DNA from: Callaeas wilsoni
Taxonomy: Eukaryota; Chordata; Aves; Passeriformes; Callaeidae
DNA: 64,000 nucleotides
Direction: 5' to 3'
Assembly: GCA_013398955.1 (NCBI GenBank)
Contig: VWPU01012721.1
Location: forward strand, 1 to 64,000
The notes under the pieces are model-generated. The model saw only the letters and a list, made by a program, of their open reading frames with translations, did no database searches and was not told where the DNA came from. Position 1 is the stretch's first letter. The number at the start of each line of letters is the position of its first letter. Positions 1-12,166 of the stretch are shown one piece after another. Position numbers and translations under genes: made by a program.

Positions 1-190
1 CCCAAACCCCTACAACCACACACTGGAACTGATTGTTCAGAGAGGTTGTGGAGTCTCCTTGACTGGAATTATTCAAGAACTATCTGGATGTAACCCTGGG
101 CAATGTTCTCTAGAATGACCCTGCTTGAGCAGGGAGGTTGGACAAGATGGCCCACTGTGGTCCCTTCCAACCCATTCTGTGATTCCGTGA
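1..190 (+). mobile_element. CR1 LINE 3' end fragment
   Basis: This is the 3' terminal piece of a CR1 retrotransposon, cut by the window edge. The diagnostic stretches are a GAGAGGTTGTGGAGTCTCC block near 40-58, a CTGCTTGAGCAGGGAGGTTGGAC block near 121-143, and the tail TCCCTTCCAACCCATTCTGTGATTCC, which ends in the octamer-like CR1 terminus. The copy is diverged and carries no coding capacity. CR1 is the dominant LINE of birds and inserts as 5'-truncated copies without a poly(A) tail, as here. The first 25 bases may be flank. Confidence 0.88.
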
Positions 191-1708
191 CTCCTGCGCT
201 CTATTAATTCTCAATTGTAACCACTTAAATACACAAAATATTCCTCCCAAACAAGAAGTGAAGATATTAAAAAATCATTAAAACTAAATGTCCATATGTG
301 ACTTTTAGGTCTTTTCACGTGAGAGCTTCACTTAGTCTCATAAAACAGGAATTTACTTGCAATTCTGTATTCTTATCGATCTTTTATAGACGATATTTAT
401 TTTTCATAGAGTGAGGAACTGCTTACTTTATTTTCACTTAGGTAATCTGCCATTACCTGAAAACTGTAGTGTTTGCAGTTATCTGAGTTCTGCTTTGACT
501 TTAATGCTCTTCCAGGTACGGTAGCTTCACCTTACCTTCTTTGAGGTAGGAGTCATCTCATTGATTGTCTTGAGTAAAAGGAAATGGCTCATGCATCTTT
601 CGTACATTATAACAAATGTCCTTTTGCATTATAATTGAATGGTGATTGTTGTGTTCAATCAATGAGAAAGGTTAAGGGAGCTTCTCTGCCAGCATTTTTA
701 ATGGAGAAGTCGATTAAGATTCAGTTTAATCATTCTGGCTGCTTCAGAATTAAAGCAACAAAGACCATCAATGGCACCATAATTACCAGTCTTTCTGTAA
801 GTTTACACTGCCATTTATGCAGCCATAAATTTTGTTATAATGCACAATGTGACCAGGTTAACTTGCTTTGTTTGTAATGCAAAATATTTCCCTTAATTGC
901 ATTGTGGATAAGAAACAGTTGTGATGAAGTATATATAATGCAGCCTAATAGAAAAAAGAAAAACAAAAACCAACCACTCTGTAGAGTCCGACTGAGGTGA
1001 ATCAGCCTGATAGCTTGTGTTAAATAGTTTAAAGTCATGGCCTTAACCTTGGGACACTAGAGACATATTTTACTTCATTGAACATGGAGACTAGCATCAC
1101 TCCCAGGTGAGTAAAAAGGGTCAAATATATTATTCTAATCCCTGTTCCAAACAGAGAAAAGGTCATTATACAGTACCTATTGCATGCTGCCAAAGAGTGA
1201 AAAATTCACATTGGGGACATGGGTGCAAATCTATTTTAGACATGGCCTTTAAAATGTTACTGAAATGAATGATTATGTGGTTTTGAACAAGGAAAAAAAA
1301 TCTTGAAATTGATCTCGTTTATTAATTAGTTTGAGCTTATAAAGGTCTTACTATAAATAGCTGGAAGACCAGAAGAAATTGCTCATTTCAAATGAGAGTG
1401 AAGCTATAAAAAAAATTGTTTTCTTGTAAAATTAGTACCTATAAGTACAGTTGTCCATTTAATAAATGATTCTGAATAGAAGATGGCAGGATATCTTGAT
1501 TTTCCAGCTCTCCCAGTAAATTAGAGTCACAGGACACAGGATTCTTTTGCTACTTTTCTTTTTTCTCTTTTTTTCTCTTTTTCCCTATAGGAATTTCATT
1601 TAAAAGGCATTGAGGACTGTTTTTTCTCCACAGAGAGGGACAAGTTTTGACCAAACTTCTCGCTAACTTAGAAACAAGCTTTCTTGAAGCAGAAGAACAG
1701 TTTCCAGA
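191..1708. other. Unique AT-rich non-coding stretch
   Basis: I see no gene here. The stop-free stretches at 635-877 (+) and 835-1038 (-) are short and low in complexity, and have no recognisable domain. The notable feature is a pyrimidine tract ending in TAG at 1553-1590, listed separately. Confidence 0.6.
1553..1590 (+). promoter_or_regulatory. Strong splice-acceptor-like polypyrimidine tract
   Basis: About 35 bases of nearly pure pyrimidine (TTTTC and TCTTTTT runs) end in CCCTATAG and are followed by GAATTT. This matches the vertebrate 3' splice site very well. The sequence after it stays open for 19 codons, but I see no good GT donor nearby, so no exon can be asserted. It may be a cryptic site or an exon of a non-coding transcript. 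Confidence 0.3.
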
Positions 1709-1842
1709 GCTCATGGAATCATAGAATGGTTTCTGTTGGAAGGGACCTTAAAGATCATCTAGTTCCAATCCCCTGCCGTTGGCAGGGACAACTTCCACTA
1801 GACCAGTTGCTCAAAGCCTCATCCAGCCTGGCTTTGGTGGGT
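1709..1842 (-). mobile_element. CR1 LINE 3' end fragment, reverse orientation
   Basis: On the plus strand the copy reads GGAATCATAGAATGGTTTCTG, then GGAAGGGACCTTAAAGATCATCTAGTTCCAA, then CCAGCCTGGCTTTG. This is the reverse complement of the CR1 3' end (octamer terminus at the left, body to the right). It is about 130 bp, 5'-truncated and fairly well preserved compared with the other copies here. Short stop-free frames on both strands across it are only the repeat. Confidence 0.92.
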
Positions 1843-2250
1843 CCCTGTAATAGAGAAAAAGAAATATTCCTCCTATGACTATAGGTAAGTAGAGGCTTTT
1901 TTCCCCCTGCAAACTCATATTTTATTGAAAGCTCTACTTCCAAAGTGAAATAATTAAATTCTTATTTCACATTATCTAGCAAAGCTATTTGTAAAATTGC
2001 AGGAAGACCAGAAACAGTTAAGTTGGTTCCATATGGGAATCACCTGGATTCAGCCTCAAATGTCAATTTCAGAGAAACATATTGTGGTTCATCTAAAAAG
2101 GAAAATTCCTTCACTGTGATTCAATAAAATACTATTGTAATTTTTTCCTATCCACTTTTATAACTCTTTATTGCTATTAATAGCATATTTTATATCTTGT
2201 AGTTGTGAATTTTAACTAACGATTAATTGTATTGTGCCTGTAGCTTGTAG

Positions 2251-2385
2251 GTTGCTGTTGACCTAGAAGAGCTTTTCCTTCCTTTTCAGCAGATCATTGC
2301 TGTTGACCTAGAAGAGCTTTTCCTTCCTTTTCAGCAGATCATTGCTGTTGACCTAGAAGAGCTTTTCCTTCCTTTTCAGCAGATC
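2251..2385. repeat. Minisatellite, 3 copies of a 45-bp unit
   Basis: Three head-to-tail copies (2251-2295, 2296-2340, 2341-2385) begin at TTGCTGTTGACC and end at TTTTCAGCAGATC. I see no internal differences except the first base (G versus A). The lack of divergence points to a recent expansion. Each unit holds a pyrimidine tract ending in CAG, so it also triplicates an acceptor-like motif. Confidence 0.95.
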
Positions 2386-3627
2386 ATAAACTAGTTAGAG
2401 AGGATCATCTGACTAACAGAAGTTACTGAATGATAATTAAAGCAAATTAAAATATCATATCACACAAAAATTATTCAGTGCACAACTCCTGAGCTTGGTA
2501 TTTCCTGCATAATTTAGTCTTCTTGGAAAGCTGGGCTTGAAGGTGTAATCAGAGATATTGATATACACAAATCTGGACCTCCTACTGGCTGTAAAACTTC
2601 ATGTACACATGGTAGTAAGGTACTGTTCTTTAATGTATTTCTGTATCAAGCCAGCTCTTTCTGTTGCAGGAAATTATGATAACCACTAAAGAAGACAATT
2701 TAAAAATCTAATTCCTTAAATCTGTCTCCAAAGAGGTAAAGACAAACATGTAAATCAGCTATTATGAAACACTCATGTTTAAATTTAAAAGGCATATCAG
2801 TATACAGTGAGCATCACTGATACTAAGTCAGAAGCTTAATCCTCTAAAGAAAACAAAACTCATACAGTGCGTAGGCAGCCTGGCATAGTTCCTCCAGATT
2901 TCATACATGTGAATTAGGGTGCGGAGGCTATACTTAATTTAAAAATAAGATTGACTAATCTATTTGAGTGCTTGCTGCCTTGTAAGCAGAGAAAAGAGTT
3001 GCATGCCAGAATGGAAATCATATGGGCCGGGAATTCCCCTTCTGTTGACCACAGAAGGTATAGGCATAATCCATCAAGAACAGAATGCATGCCATACTTT
3101 GTTCATTAGCATTTAAAGAGGCTGTTTGGCATCAGACAACAAATACAATTCTTGCAAGAACTTGGCAGCGGACTGTTTGTCAGTTAATGACAATCCACAG
3201 CTTTTTCAAGGAAATACTAAATGTTCCCAGGGTTATTTCTGAATTCTTTTCAGCATTAAGCTTGAAGTGGGGCTAACACATTTGTATAGCAGTGACCAGC
3301 TTCCAAGAGAAAACATCGGTTCTGAACCTGAAATTGAAACAGATTTGTTGGCAACACATCAACAAATTGTGATGGAATTACGGGATGTGTGATATCACAT
3401 ATCTTTACATTTATGCATTTCCTAAAATACACCAGTATGTTTAGCATCTCCATAGGCTACAGTCTTGAAAATGATGCATGCTATTTAGGACTTGGGTATC
3501 AATACAGAGGGTGCGATAAAATACAAAGAGAAAAAATATAAAAAAGAAAAAAAAATGCCCCAAAGCTTTTGTAGCATTAAGTTAGTTATCATTGGGCATG
3601 AGGGGGTGTTGTTAATTGCTCTATCTA

Positions 3628-3630
<3 letters not shown>

Positions 3631-3659
<29 letters not shown>
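3631..3659. repeat. (TC)n microsatellite
   Basis: About 14 uninterrupted TC units, followed by a short T run. It is a simple repeat and likely length-polymorphic. The serine/leucine-rich end of the overlapping stop-free frame comes only from this array. Confidence 0.95.
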
Positions 3660-3665
<6 letters not shown>

Positions 3666-4867
3666 GGTCATAGTTGAGAACAAATTACTAAGCCCAAATG
3701 TAGGTCTGATGCACAGCTGTGATGCTACAAGTTACACTGTTTTGTAAGCACTGCAGATTTTATTCTATCCTTCTACCGTAAAGACAGAAACTATTTACTC
3801 TCTCAGGAGATTTTTATTTTTAATATTCCATACAACAAAGCTGCAGGTTACTGCTAGCTTTCCTTTTCCCCCCCTTTTTTTTTCTTTTATTTTAAATATC
3901 CAGTCAGAGAATATTCTCAATTAAAGCAATGTGTTAAGCAATGAAGTAAGCTAGAAGCTGACAGAGTCAATCTTACTCAGCTTGAATTGTAAGGATCAGT
4001 GCTAAAGTCGCATATAGATTTTAAACTGAAAATGTACTGCTCTCAGTCTTGAAGATACCTCTGATGGAAACCTTCCGGGGAGGCTATCACTAAATTATAT
4101 TTACATACACTTGAAGATACTTTCACATTGAAGAAGTCCTGGAAAAAGGTCTGAGGGTAAATGAGGTCCTGCTCCAGCATCAGCAAACTTTTCTTTCACA
4201 AGCTTCATTTACTAAATGAAGTTAATACAAAAATGAGTTAATAAGCACACAACTGGATCCTATATCCCATGAACTTCATTGCTAAAGTGGGATGATAGCA
4301 GATCATTCCTGATTTAAATGACTCTATGATTTTCTACAATGTAAATATGGGTTAGTTAGACTTCAGGAAGCATGTTGACAGTGAGAAAAGAAAATATTAT
4401 TATCAGAGATACTATATAACCTTGTAGCTAATCTGCTTCATGCAGAGAATAGCAGAAAAGTCAAGGTAGTATTTTTTCATGCTGGAAGTTGGAATACAAC
4501 TGACTAAGGCTCATTATGATATACACCAACATTCAGATTGCTGGCATACCATAAATTAGTCTCCTATTTTTTGCTGATGGTGTAATTGTGTTAGTCATAT
4601 TTAGTTAACACATGCTACAGTCGCACTTTAATCTGCTATAAGAGAGGTATCCTATAGCGAGCTTCATTGCAAGGGCTGTAGGACAGGATGATCCAACTGA
4701 GAAGTCAGAATCCCCATCAGCTCACAAGATGAGACAACCGTGCTACTACTTGCATGAAAAACCTTATCAGTGCAGCAAAAAACCAGAAAGGGAGTCACAC
4801 TGGGCAAAACATGAAGTATGGGTCACTCTGCTGGTGCCTGGTGCTTAAATGGTGATTAACCAGACTA

Positions 4868-4915
4868 AACTTTGTTCCTGGTTCTGCTACAGACGTCTTG
4901 TGCTCTCTTGGTAAG
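4868..4915 (+). mobile_element. Possible MIR-like SINE scrap
   Basis: The sequence TTCCTGGTTCTGCTACAGACG followed by TTGTGCTCTCTTGG resembles the MIR core (CTGGCTCTGCCACTTACTAGCTGTGTGACC). The match is short and diverged, so this is a weak call made by eye. Confidence 0.25.
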
Positions 4916-5785
4916 CTAGGAGTTTTCCCGTTATCTTGCAGAAATAGCAGGTCTTCCCTTCTTCACACATGTATGGAGGATAAGGACTCTAAAGACTGAG
5001 AGACACATAGAATTTACTATTCTGCAGAGAATGGATACTCATAAAATATATAGAAAAATAAGCCATTATGCATAAATCAGAACCAAACAAAAAAGATTAG
5101 CAATAAAGCACATGAATCTATACAGTCGGAATGGGTGGAATTCAGCTAGCTAAACCTTAAATCTCTGAGCTAGTCCTAGCTTTTCTTTATAATAAATGGA
5201 GAACTATAGCCACCTCTAGAGCACAGTTCATCTAACCAAACACAAAGTCTCCTTTGGAATAAGATGTTCTGTTCTATTGCTCTCCACAGACTGTAAAGAG
5301 CCTACAATCATTAGCTCACCTCTAGACATCCACACTTAGATGGATGCAGTCCTCAGACTGCAACAGAACATGGAGCACTCTCCATATGCAAGAGCTGCTT
5401 TTCTGCAGCATTTTGTTACTACAATGTGTTTTGTAAGTCAGATTGGTGAGCAGTGTGACACTGGATAAGGCCTCAGTCTTGAGCAGGATTTTAGGCTCTG
5501 GGATGTGCCATGTAGAATTTGAGGATCAAAAGGGAAGTGTTTGGAAGAGGTATAAATCCTTCTTATGCTGGCTGCCAGAAAAAGCAACACTGATAATTTA
5601 TATTGCTATGGAATTAATAAAGTTCTGCATTTTTGTATACATTCTTTTTTTCCCCTGCAATTCACAATAAAATCATTATTTCATGTTAATAAGAGTCTGA
5701 TCCTGCACACATCAAGGTAAGAAAGAGTAGAAGTATATTATGCAGAATGATTGGCAATCATAGGCTGAGGTAGACTGATCATCCA

Positions 5786-5835
5786 ATTAAATCATAGAAT
5801 ATTAAAAAGGTCAAAGTAATATAGACCTAGCCTAA
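5786..5835 (-). mobile_element. Possible CR1 3' end scrap
   Basis: AAATCATAGAATATTAAAAAGG followed by AATATAGACCTAGCC resembles the reverse complement of an old CR1 end (AATCATAGAATCATTAAGGTTGG then GACCTC). It is about 50 bp and strongly diverged. Confidence 0.3.
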
Positions 5836-8015
5836 TTAATAGAAAATGAAATAAAATTCTGATTCTCGCTCTTCAATATAGTCCAGTCCTGAAAACAAAG
5901 TACCTACTTTATTTATGAAAGTAGTTCCTTTGACATCAGGGTACTTCATAAAGGCACATAGATCTTTGCCTATGGATTCCCTTGCATCATCGGTGTCTAA
6001 GACTTTAGTTCTTCTATATCATTCAGGTAGTTTTATTAGAATACTTAATTTTTTTCATTCCTTATCTGCATCTTATAAGGAAGCTCATATAATCCTTTTT
6101 GTCTTCATGAACAGTAGATAAAGATTCAATCCTTTAAAACTTCATTAATATGTTGTCCTAATGATATCAAAGGTATAGTATAATTCAAACATCAGTTCTA
6201 TGTCTGTCTTCTGTGGTTTATGTGGATTTCTATTAATATTTAATTTGGTTCATTACCTTATTTACTGTGTGTTGGTTAAAGGAATTCGAAGATGGTGGTT
6301 CTGTGTTAACATAAAAGTCTCCTCATATTGAAGCAGGAACCAAATATGATGCATGCACAATAATGTTGGGACTTTGTTTATAATAAACATTTTAAATGAC
6401 TGACTTTTTCTCTACTAATACTCTAAGTAGGATGATCTATGAGATTTCTAATTTATTCTTGTTTAAAATTTAACCATGCTTTTTTAAAGCATATCAATTT
6501 TGTTAATACCATGTAATTAAAACATGTCAGTGCACAGCAAGTTTTAGTCTAAATTAATGACTATGAGAATTATTTTAATTAAATAACCAATTATAGAAAA
6601 ATCGCAAGCATGAGAGCTGACATTTAAATGAATTTCATTTAAATTGCTTCTTAACATTGTCCCATCTAGGACACTAATGCAAAATGAACTATTGTATCAA
6701 CATAGATTATCACTATTTTTGTATGCACATAATGTATTCATATTCAATCACTGGAACAGAGCTGAATATTTTGTATTGATCTGAAATGTCTACGAACAAA
6801 ATACAACAGAATAAGCTGAAGTAAAAACAAAAATCCCCTGTAGTACTGACACAGTACAGCTGCATTTCTCGTTTGCACACATATATTTTCATATTTCAGT
6901 TCTACGTTCACTTATAAATTCCATTTTCCATTTAATGCAGGGTGAACATCTAAAATTGCTGAGCTTTCAAGTGACTTTTAAAATTCTGTCTCTCTTGTAA
7001 ATACACATGAAAAATCACAATGGGCTGGCTATTCAGTTTTCATTTTGGATTTTAAAAAGATCTGTTAGAAACATTCACTGAAATACATTTTGCTCACTTT
7101 TAACTGGAAAGGATAGCCTACATAGTTAACTAAATTACTCTTCTGCACTGCACAAATTGTTACTGCATTTGTCTAACAATCACATTCAATTTAATCAGAT
7201 GCATGGTGCAAACTGTGCCAGGAAACTCCTGAAGCTATATTTAAAAGTGAGAAACAGTGTAATACATTGGAAAATTGTTCTTCTCTACTGTAGCTTTAAA
7301 GATGTCACAGGAAAAGGGGAAAAAAGAATCTTGCATTTTTGTTCATTGATTAACCAGTAATGTTATGTATAAATAATGCATCTGACAGTATGGCAGCCCA
7401 CTTGGGACATCGTGCCATTTACTACAAAATAGGATGCAACATGCAACTGAGCAGCAAGAACAAATTAAACATCTTTCCTTGGTAACTTCAGCATTTTTAT
7501 TAGGTGGTAAACATCATGGTGAGACGAAAAGCAGATGTAGATATTTCAACAATATTAACCTTAATCTAAGTAGAGACACAATATAATATTTATACATTCC
7601 TGAAAAACGCTCAACTTGTGTAAGAAATGTGTTGTCCCGATCTCTTTATGTTTTGTGGAAATCCTGTGGAAACCAGCTGATATAGCCATGGTATAAAACC
7701 AGAATTTTGTTCCAGAGTATTGCAACTGAATTCAGTGAAGTATTATGTATAATTTTCTCTTGTTAACTTTTAACACAGAGATATGTACTGAAGAATTTGC
7801 AAATTATCTTTTTAAAACTCCTGCCCTTGTGAGGTCCTGGTATTCTAAGTCAAATTAAATTAATATATTAGAACTTGTTATTGTTATTATTTTTTTGTAA
7901 AGGAAGAAAAAAGAAATTAATTTCCTCTGGCAAAGGATGACTTCATAATCAGATATTTATCTCCATGTTCATACATGATCATTTTTCATGAAATTATTTT
8001 CCCCCAATCAGGTAC

Positions 8016-8040
8016 AAAAAAAAAAAAAAAAAAAAAAAAA
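8016..8040. repeat. Poly(A) run, 25 bases
   Basis: Twenty-five consecutive A residues are followed by CCCCAACAAAC. No recognisable retrosequence precedes it, so I call it a simple homopolymer rather than the tail of a retrocopy. Confidence 0.9.
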
Positions 8041-8306
8041 CCCCAACAAACAAAAAATCTTTATCAAAATAAAAATATTGAACAGCAATTTTACACAATT
8101 ATCATGAAAAACAATGGTATTTGTACTCTTAAATTAATCCAGAGGAGTTAGATAGACAAATCTCAATGAAAAACAGTGTGAGGTGTCAGCCCAGCTCCCT
8201 TTGCCCACTGTGGAATTTCTAATCACTGCATTAAATATTGTTAAATGGATCAAGTGAGTATTATTCAACATGATTCAATACCCTAGACCCTGAATTTGTA
8301 ACTGTT

Positions 8307-8334
8307 ATCACTAAATCACGTGATCACTAAATCA
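8307..8334. repeat. 12-bp direct repeat around an ATCACGTGAT palindrome
   Basis: ATCACTAAATCA occurs at 8307-8318 and again at 8323-8334, separated by CGTG. The junction makes the perfect palindrome ATCACGTGAT (8315-8324), whose centre CACGTG is a canonical E-box. Whether any bHLH factor uses it cannot be told from sequence. Confidence 0.6.
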
Positions 8335-9796
8335 AAGTATCTTTCTGTGTATTGAGCTAAATACCCAATTTAGACTCTCGACTCATTGTCCTTTTTACAT
8401 ACTGCAAAAGCTGCAGCAGTTTATTTCACATCTACAGAATAATTAATCTAATATCCCCTCATACTTAATAGTTACAATGGTTAATGTTTATACCTGAGGT
8501 AATTCCCATTGCACAGTGAAGAGGATTATCCACTTGATTAAAAATAAATCTTTTCACCCCTGCACTTGAATCTGTACCTCCCTGGGGAAGCTGACCATAA
8601 TTTCTCTCTTGCTGTACCTCATTCTACAAGTGATGAGCCCATTTTGCATGGCCAATATTGCATATAACACTGGGCTTTAAACAGGACAGTAATTCAATCA
8701 GGGGTTTTTTTCCCGTGTCCATCTGGGAGCAAATTCCTGTAACTCAATTTTTGTTGCTAAAACCTGAAATTCATCATTTATTTCCCAGTGTTGCACCTCA
8801 TAAGATGCTGCAGTTGTTTTTATCTCTGAGCATGAAATAAGCTCAGCTGGAATGCTGGTAACTGGAGTTGTAACAAATGTAAAACAGTTGCTGACAGACT
8901 AACATCCAGTCTGAGGTATGGAGAAATAGGGAATGGGAAAGACAAAAAGGCAGGGACTGAAGAGACAAAGGGCAAAGTTTATCAGGCTGATTTTGGCATC
9001 CAAAGGAGATGGGCACCTGAACTGGGATTCACAACGGCTGACATCCTTAGCCATTGAAGAGCCATGATAAATGCCTCTGTGAATCTTGATCCAAAAGCTG
9101 CACAGGTGCCTAAGCAGGTTGGGAAAGTCATTTGTGTGCAAGCAAGCTCCTAATTGGGACTCACCAGACCTGTATATTTTCAAATGTTTTGTTGTACCTG
9201 ACTGCATATACTTATTTTTTTATTCTGTTGGGTTGTAAATGCTAGACCATGTCAAATGGACACATGCTTAAGGTGACTCAAAGGAAAGGCAGCTTCATGC
9301 TCAACTGATAGGTTCCCTGTGAGTCATATATGTCTGCTTCAGAAACAATTGTATGCTTTGACTTTGATTTGTAACTCTCTCTTTTTATTACCAGACCCAA
9401 CAGCTCTGGGGGAGTAAGCTGGATGCTAGTCAATCTCATATGTCATCAGCAAAGCTATTCTATCTCCAAGTTTCCCTCTGGAATGCCAAATGCCTCCCTT
9501 ATTTGTACTTTCACAAACCTGCTGGAGACAAGGTGTCTACTCAATTGTAACAGTTTGGCCTGAGAAAACTTTATTGTTGACAGTGATTTTCAGATCCCTG
9601 TACAAGGTTTTCACTGCTGGCAGTTAAAAAGAAAAACATTTTTATACCCAGTTTGAGTAAAATTAATGCAAATTCACAGAGACACAGCAAACAGAGAACT
9701 CTGCCATGCATTTTTGCAATACTTCATTTCAGAACTAGTTTCCTCCTCATCAACAAAAATAGCTCTATATATCAGTCAGGATGATCATTCGCCACA

Positions 9797-10634
9797 TGAT
9801 GATTCATAAATCTTTGAAGAAAGCTCTGCTGAGGGATCTGGACAGGCTGGATCGATGGGTCCAGACCAGCTATTTGAGGGGCAACAAGGCCAAGTGCTGG
9901 GTCCTACCCTTGGGTCACAGCAACCCCATGCAGTGCTACAGGCTGGGGGGCAGAGTGACCGAAGAGTTGCCCATTAGGAAAGGACCTGAGGGTGCTGGTG
10001 GGAAGTGGCTGAACATGAGCCAGAGTGTGCCCAGGTGGCCAAGAAGACTAATGCCATCCTGGCCTGGATCAGCAATAGTGTGGCCAGCAGGGCCAGGCAG
10101 TGATTGTCCCACTGTACTCGGCAAAGGCGAGGCTGCACCTTCAGTGCTGTGTCCAGTTCTGGGCCCCTCACTGCAAGAAGGACATGGAAATGCTGGAGCG
10201 TGTCCAGAGAAGGGCAACAAAACTGATGAAGGGTCTGGAGCACAAGTCCTATGAGGAATGGCTGAAGGAGCTGGGGTTGTTTAGCCTGGAGAAAAGGAGG
10301 CTCAGGAGTAATCTTATCACTCTCTACAACTGCCTGAAAGGAGGTCGGGGGTCAATCTCTTGTCCCAGGCAAGCAACTACAGGACAAGAGGAAACTGCCT
10401 GTAGTGGAGGTTCAGGCTGGACATCAGGAGGAATTTCTTCACAGAAAGCGTTATTAAACATTGTAATGGACTGCACAGGGAGATGGTGGGCTCGTCATCC
10501 TTGGAGGTGTTCAAGAAATGACTGGACGTGGCACTTAGTGCCATGATCTGTTTGATAATGTGGTGGTCAGTTAAAAAGTTGGACTTGATAATATCAGCTT
10601 TTCCAACATAAATGATTCTGCAATTCTGTGATTT
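9797..10634 (+). mobile_element. CR1 LINE, 5'-truncated, with broken reverse-transcriptase C-terminus
   Basis: This is the largest transposon piece in the window. It starts in the C-terminal part of CR1 ORF2. An open frame from 9781 reads LLRDLDRLDRWVQ and then CYRLGG, the reverse transcriptase thumb region. A second frame from about 10100 reads [31 protein letters not shown] and [13 protein letters not shown], the well known CR1 end of ORF2. The two pieces lie in different frames, so at least one frameshift separates them. After GGRG the frame drifts and the coding match fades. The 3' end (10540-10634) reads TTGATAATGTGGTGG, then GATTCTGCAATTCTGTGATTT, the CR1 octamer terminus. The copy is dead: no 5' end, no endonuclease domain, and no intact ORF. 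Confidence 0.96.
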
Positions 10635-10649
10635 GTAATAGACTTAAGC

Positions 10650-10689
10650 AAACTTTCTAAAGAGTCTGGTAAACTTTCTAAAGAGTCTG
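10650..10689. repeat. 21-bp tandem duplication next to the CR1 3' end
   Basis: AAACTTTCTAAAGAGTCTG occurs at 10650-10668 and 10671-10689, separated by GT. It lies 15 bases after the CR1 terminus. The two copies are identical, so the duplication is probably recent. Confidence 0.9.
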
Positions 10690-12096
10690 AAGAAAGCTAG
10701 GGAATGTGCTGCTGTATTCGCATCAAGGAAATTGTCTTTGCCCACTGAAAGAAAAAATCTAAGCATAATGACAGATGAGAAAACATTCATAATGTTCTAT
10801 TCCAGTAGACAATTATGGTAACAAATCAGGGCAGATTTTCTCTCGAATAAAGATTACTTCCTCAGTTTTATTGCCCAGCTCTGCTAGGAGTCCCTACATA
10901 ATGCAGTGATGCGTGCTATGCAAAAGTTCAAGACGGAAAACCAACAGCACTAACTTCTGCATGGCATTCTTCTACCTAATGGTTTAGACCACAATGAACA
11001 GAATTTCTTGTACATACGCAATTTTGCATAAGTGCTAGGGGGTGTAATCTTGACAACCTTGATAAGCTCTAAAGGATGTCCCAAGTAAAAGGTAAGCACC
11101 AGTGTTCAGATTCATTTTATAGAAAATGAAGAGTGATATGGACAGTTTTACAGCAATATTTGAACTGTATCTGAGTTGGTGAGGGGAAGGAAAATCATGC
11201 CATCTCCTGGTTTATATGCTATTCAGTCAGTTACCTATGTGTTCACTACTAATGCACTCACATCTCAGCTGTTGTAACTCTTTACTGTCCAGATTAGTCC
11301 AAACACAGATTTTCAGTCAACTATTTAGGGAGTCGTTTCGTAATTTCTGAATGACCTGCAGAATAGATTTTAGTAAGAATACCCAAAACTAATACAGAGA
11401 ACTGAAGTGATAATGGAAATACTAAAGATCTTTTTGAAGTTGTCCCTTAGAAAAGGACACTGTGTCTCACAAATGAATTTGTCTACTTTCAAGTTTCTGC
11501 TACTGGATCTTTTTTCTGTCTCTCTTCTCTTTCCTTTCCTGCTGTATTGAGAATCTTTTCTACTTGCAAAAGCCTTCTCTCCAAATGAGGTACATGTTCA
11601 TTACAACCATGTTGAATATTTCTCTTCTAGGGAAATGAAACAACTTGAGCTCTTTAAGTTTACCACTCTTCAGCTTAATCTCTTTTGTATCTCCTTTCAG
11701 AACTTCTCTCAGATTTCTATTGCAACTGTCAAGTGTGACAGAAAAACTGGGCACAGTATCCCTCTATTACATTTTTTTCAACGTAGCTAAAAGATTCACA
11801 CTTGCTTCTCAGCACCCTACGTCTGAAATGTTTGGGGATTTCATGCTCAGATGAACCTCATGACATCCTCTATCCCTCAGCTGGAAGTTCTGTTTCAGAA
11901 CAGCCTCCTGTTCCTGAAACACAGCTGCTCATCATGCACATGATCCTGTTTTGTATATGGAGTAAAATAAGGCTGCCAATTACTGTCTTCTGGCCCAGGC
12001 ACAACAACACATCAGCTGTTCCAACAGTGTCATGAAAATTATACGAGAACTCTCCAGATTAGCTCTCAAATTATCACAATGGAAGGCAGCAATTCA

Positions 12097-12166
12097 CAGA
12101 CCCATACAATAACTCAAACTGGAAGGGACCCATAAGGATCATCAAGTTCAACTCCCTGCTCTAATC
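12097..12166 (-). mobile_element. CR1 LINE 3' end fragment, reverse orientation
   Basis: The plus strand reads CAAACTGGAAGGGACCCATA, then AGGATCATCAAGTTCAACTC, then CCTGCTC. This is the reverse complement of a CR1 end. About 70 bp remain. It shares the unusual GGGACCCATAAGGATCA string with the copy at 13380-13472, which lies in the opposite orientation. Confidence 0.85.

Larger units (their letters stand above)
2386..9796. other. Unique AT-rich non-coding stretch with small repeats
   Basis: I find no supportable gene. Separately listed items are (TC)n at 3631-3659, poly(A) at 8016-8040, a MIR-like scrap near 4868-4915, a CR1-like scrap near 5786-5835 and a direct repeat around an E-box palindrome at 8307-8334. 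The 102-codon minus-strand frame at 8899-9207 has no recognisable domain, so I treat it as chance. The rest shows no structure I can name. Confidence 0.6.

Noticed and set aside
9781..10546. 157- and 148-codon plus-strand frames as cellular genes
   Set aside because: They are pieces of the CR1 reverse transcriptase and its 3' region in different frames.
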